Below, in pieces: positions 53,027-60,833 of a stretch of DNA of 64,000 bases (the stretch's first letter is position 1; every line of letters starts with the position of its first letter). Source of the stretch: Ilyomonas sp965199905 (GTDB lineage Bacteria > Bacteroidota > Bacteroidia > Chitinophagales > Chitinophagaceae). A program made the position numbers and the translations under genes. Where the stretch lies: NCBI GenBank assembly GCA_965199905.1, contig OZ241366.1, positions 3,224,001 to 3,288,000 on the forward strand. The letters are read 5' to 3'. The notes beneath the pieces are model-generated. The model did not search any database. It was not told where the DNA came from and saw only the letters and a list, made by a program, of their open reading frames with translations.

Positions 53027-53842
53027 TTATCCTTCCCTATTTTCCTGAATCAATTTCTTTACCCAATCAACCAGTTCAGCGCCTCCTTCCATAATAAACT
53101 CCTGCCCCTGTGCCGCACTTTGAAAATGTGTTTCTCGAAAAGAAGCCGGGCGATGATACGACATTGGTTGTTTGAAAAAAGTGTACGGTTTCCATTTACT
53201 TCTTGTCATTCCTTCTGCGGTTAATACAAGGTCGGCGTTATAAGTAAAACAACCGGAACCTGAAACCGAGTTGTTTAAAGAGAATGTATTGCCGGCCACA
53301 TAAATACTATTGTTCTTTACATCTGTAAAGCTGCCATTTAAATGAGCATGATGACGTGAATAAGCAGGAACGTTTTCACTGCAGTGATATACAGCACCTA
53401 TCTGCAAATAACCATAGATGATATGAAGATAAGGCGCACCTTTTTTATACTGTAACTCACCTTTATTATCATATTCCGTTTCTTTAAACCAGCCGAAGAA
53501 TAAAAAAATATCTTCCTTCTTTACTTCATACTTCTTCGGCACAGTTAGCGCCGCATCGCATTGCCCGAAAATAGAAACACGTTCCTGTGGATGCGGCGAG
53601 CTTATATTCTTTCTTATATCAGGATCTAAATGACAAGTATCATTCGCTTGAATAGTCGTGCTCGGCTTTAGTTCTTTAATGGTTTCGAAGTATGATTTGC
53701 CGTTATAAAAAATCTCATTAAATGTTGTTATATCATTCTTCCGCGGGATGGGCAAAGAAAGCAGGGTGCCGTCCGGCAATACCGGGCTTGGCTGCTTACC
53801 AAACTTTGAATCAAACCCTTTGCGGCTAAAGATGATTTTCAT
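53027..53842 (-). CDS. Nmad3-like protein (nucleotide modification associated domain)
   Basis: A 271-residue soluble protein. Its N-terminus, KIIFSRKGFDSKFGKQPSP followed by LPDGTLLSLPIP, matches the pattern of the Nmad3 family, predicted by comparative genomics to act with modified nucleotides in phages and bacteria. Other visible blocks are CHLDPDIRK, SIFGQCDAALT and DIFLFFGWF. No experimental function is known to me. There is no phage or restriction gene next to it. It may be cotranscribed with the amine oxidase gene 74 bp upstream. Confidence 0.7.
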   Translation of the reverse strand: MKIIFSRKGFDSKFGKQPSPVLPDGTLLSLPIPRKNDITTFNEIFYNGKSYFETIKELKPSTTIQANDTCHLDPDIRKNISSPHPQERVSIFGQCDAALTVPKKYEVKKEDIFLFFGWFKETEYDNKGELQYKKGAPYLHIIYGYLQIGAVYHCSENVPAYSRHHAHLNGSFTDVKNNSIYVAGNTFSLNNSVSGSGCFTYNADLVLTAEGMTRSKWKPYTFFKQPMSYHRPASFRETHFQSAAQGQEFIMEGGAELVDWVKKLIQENREG

Positions 53843-53916
53843 CGGCTTGCGGTACTATAAATATTGACAAGATTTTTCTGAAGAAATGGCTTTTCGAGAG
53901 GTCTTTCAGCATTAAT

Positions 53917-55209
53917 CTACTTCTTCAATACTTTCTTCGCTACCTCCAAACCCTGCACCAGCGCGGCTTCCACCGTTCCACCGGAAGCGCCGGAATACAA
54001 ACCCTCGCCAGCAAAATAAATAGTATCAGCAATGGGCTCTCTCAAAATTTTTTTCGCTTCTTCCGAACCAGTCATGCTGTAAGAATATGCCCCTTTTGCA
54101 TACACATCTTTTCTCCAGTTTACTATGTGCGAAGCGGTCAGTATTTGCTTTATTTCATCTAATGATTTTCCGAAAATACCGGCTATAGATTGTAGCGATA
54201 CCTGCAGCATTTCTTCATCACTCATCTCATCGAAAGAGGCTGTTCTTTTACCTGCTATCCAACCTGTCAACATCGGGTAAGGTGATGGTTTTTGTGTCCA
54301 CCACGTAGTTACTATTTGATCAGAAAAAAAGAACAAAGCCTCTTTCTGTTTCTGCCAGAAAAGATGAGAAAATTGAAGCAATATTTTAATCACATTTCCA
54401 TAACCTATATTATTGATCGCTTCCTGTAGTTGCGGCAAAGCAGGCGAAAAAAGAATGGAACTTTTTTCATCATTTTCCTGCAATACACCTAACGGAACGG
54501 TCATAATAATTTGCTTTGCAGAAAATGCTTCGCCGGCTGCTGTTGTTACAGTCACTTCTCCTTTCTGCCAGCTTACTTCCCTCACCGTTTTATTCAGCAA
54601 AATGAGGCAATCATTTTCTAAACAGGAAGAGACCAATGCATCAACCATCCGAACATAACCGCCAGCAATATGATACGTGACTTCTTCTTCGTTCTGCCAT
54701 TCATTGCGAAGCGCAAACACACTTGCTTTGTCGGGATCAACGGCATCGAAACCCTGTGCATATTGCAAAGCCTGCCCGCGCAAAGCGCTGTGTTTTTCTT
54801 CGCTAAAATGTTGGTTTAAAAACTGCGAAAGCGTTGTGTCATCTTTCAGTTTGTTCATCTTCTTCATCAGCACATTCCAGCCCTCAATCTGCTCTTCTTC
54901 TTCGCGCCATTCGCCGCTTTTGTTCCTCATCATGTCACCTTCTGTTTCGATGTAAGTGATGCCGGCTTTTTTCAAAAGCTTAAACGTTACCGGCAGGTTG
55001 CCGTGAATAAATTCAGGACCCGTTTCCACGGCCTGTAAAAAGCCATCGCCGTTAATGGTATGGATGCGCCCGCCGGTTCTGTTGCGTGCTTCTAACACCG
55101 TTACTTTCTTTCCTTTTTGCGATAGTTCCCTGGCTGCCATCAGCCCGCAGGCGCCGGCACCAATTATTATTATGTCTGATTTTATTATCATTGTCTGATT
55201 GGTTGTCAT
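53917..55209 (-). CDS. Flavin-containing amine oxidase family protein
   Basis: A 430-residue FAD enzyme of the monoamine/polyamine oxidase type. The dinucleotide fold is IIIIGAGACGLMAARELSQKG, VLEARNRTGGRIHT is the GG-doublet block, and YFAGEGLYSGASGGTVEAALVQG the C-terminal cofactor block. There is no signal peptide. The substrate (amine, amino acid or carotenoid-like) is undecided. ATG 55209 gives six extra residues before the fold; ATG 55191 is possible. Confidence 0.88.
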   Translation of the reverse strand: MTTNQTMIIKSDIIIIGAGACGLMAARELSQKGKKVTVLEARNRTGGRIHTINGDGFLQAVETGPEFIHGNLPVTFKLLKKAGITYIETEGDMMRNKSGEWREEEEQIEGWNVLMKKMNKLKDDTTLSQFLNQHFSEEKHSALRGQALQYAQGFDAVDPDKASVFALRNEWQNEEEVTYHIAGGYVRMVDALVSSCLENDCLILLNKTVREVSWQKGEVTVTTAAGEAFSAKQIIMTVPLGVLQENDEKSSILFSPALPQLQEAINNIGYGNVIKILLQFSHLFWQKQKEALFFFSDQIVTTWWTQKPSPYPMLTGWIAGKRTASFDEMSDEEMLQVSLQSIAGIFGKSLDEIKQILTASHIVNWRKDVYAKGAYSYSMTGSEEAKKILREPIADTIYFAGEGLYSGASGGTVEAALVQGLEVAKKVLKK

Positions 55210-55247
55210 ATTTACTTACCCAAAGTCATTCATTTTACAGAATAAAA

Positions 55248-55269
55248 AAAGAAGGCTTACACCTTCTTT
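55248..55269 (-). terminator. Terminator after the nucleotidyltransferase gene
   Basis: An 8-bp stem AAAGAAGG / CCTTCTTT with a 6-nt loop; on the reverse strand it is followed by TTTTTTTATT. Confidence 0.75.
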
Positions 55270-55305
55270 CCATATCATTTATTTTAACTAATGGCTGTCC
55301 GGCAC

Positions 55306-56211
55306 TTATTCCTTTGGCCACAGGTTGTTTGGATAAGCGCCGCTGTTTACCAAGGCTTCAATATCTGCTTTTACTACCGGTGCATCTTCCTTATACGTAA
55401 CGCCAAACCATTTGGCGCTGGTTGGTATCACTTCTAATTTACCCATGCCTTCTTTAATGAATTGGTCCGCCGCTTTTGGCATTAAAAATTCAGCTTTTGG
55501 GTCGGTGCCGTTTTTACTTAAAAACTCTCCAAATAATCTTTCGCAAAGCGTAATAAAATTAGGAGCGAAGCAGAAGAAGTTCATGCTCACTTTAGTATTT
55601 TCCGTTAGGGGCACAAAGTTGCCGCCATCTTCATACACGATACCACCGTCTTTGCGGTAGATTTTCAGACGTTCATCTATGGCAGTCAATTCACCTTTAT
55701 CATTTGTGCTGATAACACCGCGGCTTACGCTGCCGTTTTCGCTCAATGTATTCGACAATTCGTAACCAAGCACAGCATACCTGTCATCCGCTACGCGGGA
55801 AGTAAGAAAATCGTATGCTTTCCTGAACGCATCTTTGCCATAAAAGTCATCTGCATTAATAACTGCAAACGGCTCGCCCACGGCAGCTTTGGTACACAAT
55901 ACCGCCTGACCGGTTCCCCAGGGCTTTACGCGGTCGGCTGGCACCTGGTAGTCGCCAACAAAAGAAGTGAGCTTTTGATACACATATTCGGTTTCTATCT
56001 TCCCTTTCAGTTTGGGTTCGAAGATGCCCATAAACACATCAGAAAAGTCTTCGCGGATGATGAATACTACTTTCTGAAAGCCGGCTTCAATGGCATCATA
56101 GATAGAATAATCCATGATGGTTTCGCCCGAAGGACCGAACGACTGTGTTTGCTTCATACTTCCATAGCGGCTGGCCATGCCCGCTGCCAGAATAACCAAG
56201 GTTGGCTGCAT
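55306..56211 (-). CDS. Sugar-phosphate nucleotidyltransferase
   Basis: A 301-residue GT-A fold nucleotidyltransferase. The nucleotide-binding start is TLVILAAGMASRYGSMKQTQ, PWGTGQAVLCTK is the second loop, and FAVINADDFYG holds the metal Asp. MNFFCFAPNF is near the substrate site. By pattern it forms an NDP-sugar, but the exact sugar is not evident. Homologues are found widely in Bacteroidota next to unrelated genes. It is divergent from the PLP enzyme gene. Confidence 0.85.
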   Translation of the reverse strand: MQPTLVILAAGMASRYGSMKQTQSFGPSGETIMDYSIYDAIEAGFQKVVFIIREDFSDVFMGIFEPKLKGKIETEYVYQKLTSFVGDYQVPADRVKPWGTGQAVLCTKAAVGEPFAVINADDFYGKDAFRKAYDFLTSRVADDRYAVLGYELSNTLSENGSVSRGVISTNDKGELTAIDERLKIYRKDGGIVYEDGGNFVPLTENTKVSMNFFCFAPNFITLCERLFGEFLSKNGTDPKAEFLMPKAADQFIKEGMGKLEVIPTSAKWFGVTYKEDAPVVKADIEALVNSGAYPNNLWPKE

Positions 56212-56285
56212 AATTGAATTTTTTTTAGAACGTTGCGAAGCTAATTCAATGCCGGATAGCGGGCAACCGTTTTTAGTAAAATAAT

Positions 56286-57182
56286 ATGAAGGAAGAAAAG
56301 CGCATCGCGGTGCAACATATAAAAGCTGACTGGCTGAAGAAACGGAAGATACATTTAGATGTACTGCGGCTTGATGAATGGCACCTTGTTGTGAGCGGGA
56401 ATAAATGGTTTAAGCTGCAATATTATTTGCGGGAAGCGAAGGAAAAAGGCTTTGCTGCGGTTGCTACTTTCGGCGGTGCGTATTCCAATCATATTGTAGC
56501 CACAGCATTTGCTTGTAAGGAAGAGGGCTTGCAAAGCATTGGCATTATAAGAGGTGAGAAGCCGAAGCGGTTTTCACATACATTATTGAATGCAGAAGCG
56601 TATGGCATGCATTTGCAGTTTGTTAGTCGTGAAGAATATAGGAAGAAAGAAGAATTGAAAGCATTATTTCCCCAAGCCTATTGGATAAACGAAGGTGGCT
56701 ATGGAGAATTGGGCGCTGCCGGTGCGGCGAATATTTTGCCCCTGGCAGATGATTGGAAAATATACACGCATATCGCTTGCGCTGTGGGAACGGGAACCAC
56801 GCTGGCAGGCTTGATAACAAAGGCATTGTCAAATCAAACGATGATTGGTTTTAGTGCTTTGAAAAATAATGCCGGTTTGGAAGGAGAGGTTAGAGAGTTA
56901 TTAAGTGAACCTGATGCATCAAAGCCATTCAGGATTATACACGATTATCACTTTGGCGGCTACGCCAAATACAATGCGGCATTATTAGACTATATGAACG
57001 ATGTTTGGAAGCAGCATCATTTGCCGCTGGATTTTGTTTATACCGCAAAAGCGTTTTATGGCTTGCAGGATATGATTGAAAAGGAAGATGTTTTTACGAT
57101 TGGAAGCCGCATTTTATTTATTCATACAGGAGGTTTGCAGGGAAATGAATCGCTGGGAAATCAGGTATTGACTTTTTCATAA
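56286..57182 (+). CDS. PLP-dependent enzyme, ACC deaminase/D-cysteine desulfhydrase family
   Basis: A 298-residue fold type II PLP enzyme. The PLP lysine is in VVSGNKWFKLQYYL and the substrate loop is FGGAYSNHIVATAFA. The phosphate-binding glycine loop is AVGTGTTLAGLI, and the C-terminal block is FIHTGGLQGN. At about 300 residues it is a little shorter than typical ACC deaminase (about 330). D-cysteine desulfhydrase-like activity is more probable in bacteria of this kind, but is unproven. Confidence 0.85.
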   Translation: MKEEKRIAVQHIKADWLKKRKIHLDVLRLDEWHLVVSGNKWFKLQYYLREAKEKGFAAVATFGGAYSNHIVATAFACKEEGLQSIGIIRGEKPKRFSHTLLNAEAYGMHLQFVSREEYRKKEELKALFPQAYWINEGGYGELGAAGAANILPLADDWKIYTHIACAVGTGTTLAGLITKALSNQTMIGFSALKNNAGLEGEVRELLSEPDASKPFRIIHDYHFGGYAKYNAALLDYMNDVWKQHHLPLDFVYTAKAFYGLQDMIEKEDVFTIGSRILFIHTGGLQGNESLGNQVLTFS

Positions 57183-57194
57183 AACCCGCCACCC

Positions 57195-57202
57195 TATATT
57201 TG
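57195..57202 (+). promoter_or_regulatory. TAnnTTTG promoter box
   Basis: TATATTTG lies 17 nt upstream of the ATG at 57220, starting 12 bp after the previous stop. Confidence 0.5.
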
Positions 57203-57219
57203 TTTTTTGTTCCCACCGG

Positions 57220-58044
57220 ATGAAAGGACTAATCAGATTTTTTATCATACTCATTATTACTATTAGCTGTTCAAACCTGTATGCACAGCAGCAGGAAGTG
57301 AAAGCCGCATTGCCGCAGTTTGATCTTCAGATTATTGGCAAAGACAGGGTGCGCATCAGTTGGGTAAATCCATATGGTGCCGACCTGATACAAATCAATG
57401 TACAGCGTTCTTACGATAGTCTTCGCGGTTATAAAACGGTATTCTCCACGCCATCGCCGGAGCTGCCAGAGAATGGTTTCATTGAGCCGTATTATCCCGG
57501 TGTGAAAACTTATTACCGCATCTTTTACATGCTTAGCAGCAATGCGTATTTCTTTACCAAAGTAAAAAATACATTGCCCTCGTTGCTGACTGATTCCATG
57601 GCAGCGCAATTAGCCAAAACAAATGATACAGTAACCATAAAAACGGTCGATACCATCCTGGCGCGCCTGCCTTACAGCCAGTTCTTAAAATTCAGAGATT
57701 CGGTGTTTACCAAAACAAAAGACAGTCTTTTGCTGCTTAGCAACGATACTGTTTTGTTGAAGCCATACATATACGATGGTCCATGGCGGGCGTCGGTGTA
57801 TTTTTTTACCGACAGAAGTGGCGTTATCAATTTGCATTTGCCGCTGGCAAAAGAAAAAACGTATTCACTGCATGTGTTTGAAGCAGATGCAAAGACGCCT
57901 GTGTTCTCCATCAAACGCGTATTGGAACCCGACCTCATGATAGATAAAACCAATTTCCTGCATGCCGGCTGGTTTTCGTTTGAGCTGTATGAAGATGGAA
58001 AGCTAAAGGAGCGGAATAAACTATTTGTACAGAAAGAGTTTTGA
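57220..58044 (+). CDS. Exported protein of unknown function with a fibronectin-like segment
   Basis: A 274-residue protein with a signal peptide (IRFFIILIITISCSNLYAQ). The segment from FDLQIIGKDRVRISWVNPYG to KTYYRIFYML has the layout of a fibronectin type III-like domain. A linker rich in Thr, Asp and Ser follows, then a beta-rich C-terminal part (DGPWRASVYFFTDRSGVINLHL). No sorting domain or catalytic site is visible. It is probably periplasmic or surface-exposed. It ends just before an inverted repeat element. Confidence 0.78.
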   Translation: MKGLIRFFIILIITISCSNLYAQQQEVKAALPQFDLQIIGKDRVRISWVNPYGADLIQINVQRSYDSLRGYKTVFSTPSPELPENGFIEPYYPGVKTYYRIFYMLSSNAYFFTKVKNTLPSLLTDSMAAQLAKTNDTVTIKTVDTILARLPYSQFLKFRDSVFTKTKDSLLLLSNDTVLLKPYIYDGPWRASVYFFTDRSGVINLHLPLAKEKTYSLHVFEADAKTPVFSIKRVLEPDLMIDKTNFLHAGWFSFELYEDGKLKERNKLFVQKEF

Positions 58045-58049
58045 TTTTG

Positions 58050-58136
58050 CCACAAAGAACATAAAGCAATATAACGAAGAAGGTGTAGTAAAAATATTCT
58101 TACTACACCTTCTTTTCTTAGCGCCTTTGCGGCCAT
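58050..58136. repeat. Inverted element with an inner 15-bp hairpin
   Basis: GCCACAAAGAACATAAAG on the left faces GCGCCTTTGCGGCC on the right as imperfect outer arms. Inside, AAGAAGGTGTAGTAA (58077-58091) and TTACTACACCTTCTT (58100-58114) form a perfect 15-bp hairpin. It lies between converging genes and resembles the element at 26087-26160 in its outer arms. Confidence 0.75.
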
Positions 58137-58141
58137 AAAGT

Positions 58142-59224
58142 TTATAAATACATATCGCCCTTACTGCGCTTTACTTCAGCTACATATTCTTTAATGGCTT
58201 GTTCTTTATTTTTTTCGCAGATGAGTAATACATCAGGCGTATCTACCACGATGAAATCATTCAAGCCTTGCAACACAACAAGCTTTTCATGTGGTGCAGC
58301 CACCATACATTTCACGGCGTCAATTACAATAACGTTGTTGGCAGAAACCGCGTTGCCGAGATAGTCTTTTTCAAGATTATCATAAGCGCTGTTCCAGGTG
58401 CCAAGGTCGCTCCAGCCAAAAGAAGAGGGAATCACGTACACGTTATACGCATGCTCCATAATAGCATAGTCGATAGAAATATTGGTGCAAAGTGAATAGA
58501 TGCGTTCCACAGCATCTTTTTCGCTTGAGGTATTAAAATGATCTGCTTCCACAGCAAACACTTCATACATTTCCGGCTGGTATCTTTCAAACGCATCCAG
58601 AATATCCTGCACGCGCCAGATGAAAATGCCGCCGTTCCAAAGAAAGTCACCGCTTTCAAAAAAGGTTTTGGCAAGCTCCAGGTCGGGCTTTTCGGTAAAA
58701 GTTTTTACCTTATAAACATTCGTTGCGGCTTCTTCTGTTTCGTGCTGAATATAACCATAACCAGTATTTGGATACGTTGGCTTAATGCCGAGTGTAACGA
58801 ATGCTTTTTTCTCTTCCGCAAATGCTAACGCCTCGTTTGAAATCTTTATAAATTCTTCCACATCAATTATCATGTGGTCGCTTGGGGCGATGATTAGCGT
58901 GGCATCGGGGTCTTTTTGCTTCAATTTAAAGGAAACGTAGGCAATGCACGGCGCTGTGTTTTTGCGGCTCGGCTCGGCTACAATATTCTGTACCGGTATA
59001 TTCGGCAATTGCTCTGCCACGAGGTCGGCGTATTCGGCCGATGTTACCACATAAATATTTTCGGTGGGAATAAAACGGCTGTAGCGCTCAAATGTCCACT
59101 GGATAAGGGTTTTGCCGGTGTTTAAAATGTCAAGGAATTGCTTGGGGCGACCAATGCGGCTTTGGGGCCAAAAGCGGCTGCCGATACCACCCGCCATAAT
59201 GGCGACGTAATGATTTTTATTCAT
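58142..59224 (-). CDS. manC: Mannose-1-phosphate guanylyltransferase
   Basis: Makes GDP-mannose from GTP and mannose 1-phosphate. The 360-residue protein has IMAGGIGSRFWPQSR with the pyrophosphorylase signature, PKQFLDILNTGKTLIQ, ENIYVVTSAEY, AEPSRKNTAPCIAY and FTEKPDLELAKTF. It lacks the C-terminal isomerase domain of bifunctional enzymes, as is usual for the short form. GDP-mannose feeds LPS or capsule synthesis. Start is ATG 59224. Confidence 0.93.
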   Translation of the reverse strand: MNKNHYVAIMAGGIGSRFWPQSRIGRPKQFLDILNTGKTLIQWTFERYSRFIPTENIYVVTSAEYADLVAEQLPNIPVQNIVAEPSRKNTAPCIAYVSFKLKQKDPDATLIIAPSDHMIIDVEEFIKISNEALAFAEEKKAFVTLGIKPTYPNTGYGYIQHETEEAATNVYKVKTFTEKPDLELAKTFFESGDFLWNGGIFIWRVQDILDAFERYQPEMYEVFAVEADHFNTSSEKDAVERIYSLCTNISIDYAIMEHAYNVYVIPSSFGWSDLGTWNSAYDNLEKDYLGNAVSANNVIVIDAVKCMVAAPHEKLVVLQGLNDFIVVDTPDVLLICEKNKEQAIKEYVAEVKRSKGDMYL

Positions 59225-59532
59225 GCTGTTGTTTTGCGATAGTGGATTTACCTGTTAATGATAATCCGCGCTACCGTTAATCAATAATTGTGCTTTACTC
59301 TGCCAGATGTACAAATCAACTCTTGTTTTCAGGTTTTATTAATATGGCAGGTTATAAAAGTTGTTTTATAAAGTCTGTTTGCAAAACCTATTTTATGCGT
59401 TCAACCTTATGTCCTTAGCAATTCATCCAGGATTGGGACTATACAACCTTATTACCTTATTTTTACGGAGGGAAATAAGGTTTCTCTGCGGAACTTAGTT
59501 TGCTATCTGAAAGATGATAATCGTCATCCATC
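59225..59532. other. Intergenic region with a weak inverted repeat
   Basis: In this 308-bp stretch AACCTTATTA (near 59447) faces AAATAAGGTT (near 59475). Apart from this imperfect 10-bp repeat with a 19-bp spacer I see no gene, RNA or promoter consensus. Confidence 0.4.
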
Positions 59533-60498
59533 TTATAAAATGCCTTCCCGTAATAAATCGTGCAAATGCAGAACTCCTAAGTATGTATTGTTTTCGCCCG
59601 TAATAACCAATTGTGTAATATCGCTTCTTTTCATAATTTCGAAGGCTTCGGTGGCAAGCGTTTGCGGCGCAATGCTTTTAGGGTTTTTAGAGTAAATATC
59701 AAAAGCCGTCACGCTGCTGATGTTATCAGTTTTCTCGAGCATGCGGCGGATATCGCCGTCGGTGATGATGCCGAGAAGGGTTTCATTTTCATCTACCACG
59801 GCAGTGCAGCCAAGTCGTTTGCGGGAGATTTCACTTATGATGGCTTTTACCGGCGTGGTGAGCAGCACCTGCGGTTTTTCGTTTATCTTATATAAATCTT
59901 CAGCTCTTAAATAAAGACGTTTGCCAATATTGCCACCGGGATGATAACGCGCAAAATCGCTTTCGTCGAAACCTTTGAGCGTCATAAGGCAGACGGCAAG
60001 GGCATCGCCGATAACGAGCTGGGCAGTGGTGCTGTTGGTGGGAGCTAAGTTGTTGAGGCAAGATTCTTCGGTTACGGAAGCATTGAGAACAAGGCTTGCT
60101 TCGCCTGCTAAGTAAGACTTATGGTTGCCGGTAATGGCAATCATTATTTTACACAATTGTTTTAAAATCGGCACCAACGTCTTTATTTCACTGCTGTTTC
60201 CGCTGTTGCTGAGTATAATAATGAGGTCATCTTTTTGTATCATTCCGAGGTCGCCGTGAATAGCGTCGGCAGCGTGCATAAAAAGAGCAGGTGTACCTGT
60301 AGAGTTGAAGGTGGCGACAATTTTCCGGGCGATGATGGCGCTTTTGCCAACGCCGGTCACCACGGTTCTGCCGGTGCAGGCCTGAATGGCTTCAACGGCT
60401 TTTTGGAAATTTTCGCCGATAAACTCTTCAAGGCGGGCAATGGAGCGAGCTTCGGAGCGGATGGTTTGTATGGCGGTAGCGAGGATATCTGTGGTCAT
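59533..60498 (-). CDS. kdsD: Arabinose-5-phosphate isomerase (KpsF/GutQ family)
   Basis: Interconverts ribulose 5-phosphate and arabinose 5-phosphate, the first step to the KDO of lipopolysaccharide. The SIS domain has VVTGVGKSAIIARKI and LIIILSNSGNSSEIKTLVP, and APTNSTTAQLVIGDALAV is a family block. Two CBS domains follow (about residues 205-320). ATG 60498 (MTTDILATA) gives the normal 321 aa. A TACCTTTG promoter box ends six bases upstream. recQ is divergent. Confidence 0.93.
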   Translation of the reverse strand: MTTDILATAIQTIRSEARSIARLEEFIGENFQKAVEAIQACTGRTVVTGVGKSAIIARKIVATFNSTGTPALFMHAADAIHGDLGMIQKDDLIIILSNSGNSSEIKTLVPILKQLCKIMIAITGNHKSYLAGEASLVLNASVTEESCLNNLAPTNSTTAQLVIGDALAVCLMTLKGFDESDFARYHPGGNIGKRLYLRAEDLYKINEKPQVLLTTPVKAIISEISRKRLGCTAVVDENETLLGIITDGDIRRMLEKTDNISSVTAFDIYSKNPKSIAPQTLATEAFEIMKRSDITQLVITGENNTYLGVLHLHDLLREGIL

Positions 60499-60504
60499 GC
60501 GGGG

Positions 60505-60512
60505 CAAAGGTA
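60505..60512 (-). promoter_or_regulatory. TAnnTTTG promoter box of kdsD
   Basis: Reverse strand TACCTTTG ends only 6 nt before the kdsD ATG, which predicts a leaderless or nearly leaderless mRNA. Confidence 0.5.
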
Positions 60513-60566
60513 ATGGGGAAGATTGGGTTTGGGGCAAGAGATGCCTGCTTATCCGGTTGTTGGATG

Positions 60567-60624
60567 CCGCCTTTTCTTGTTTCACGAAAAGGCGGTTTCT
60601 GGTAATGGAAAAGGCGGTTTTTAT
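60567..60624. repeat. Hairpin with a third repeat arm between kdsD and recQ
   Basis: CCGCCTTTTC (60567-60576) and GAAAAGGCGG (60586-60595) form a perfect 10-bp stem. A further copy, GGAAAAGGCGGTTTTT, follows about 12 bp downstream and could pair with the same left arm. The rest of this 335-bp divergent region shows no further structure that I can name. Confidence 0.55.
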
Positions 60625-60833
60625 TTCCGGGTAAATGAAGAAAAAGTTTAAAGGCTGTTTTCGGATGGAAACTGTAACTTTAAACAATAGAAATCTGCTG
60701 AGGGAACTTTAACAAGTTACGGTTGTTTATATGGACGATTCGGGGTTAATTTCGTCTCCCTTTTTCCTTACTTTTTATTTTTCAATAAAGTTTTTTAAAT
60801 CGCCTTGCTGCACGTACAGAGGCACCGACAATT

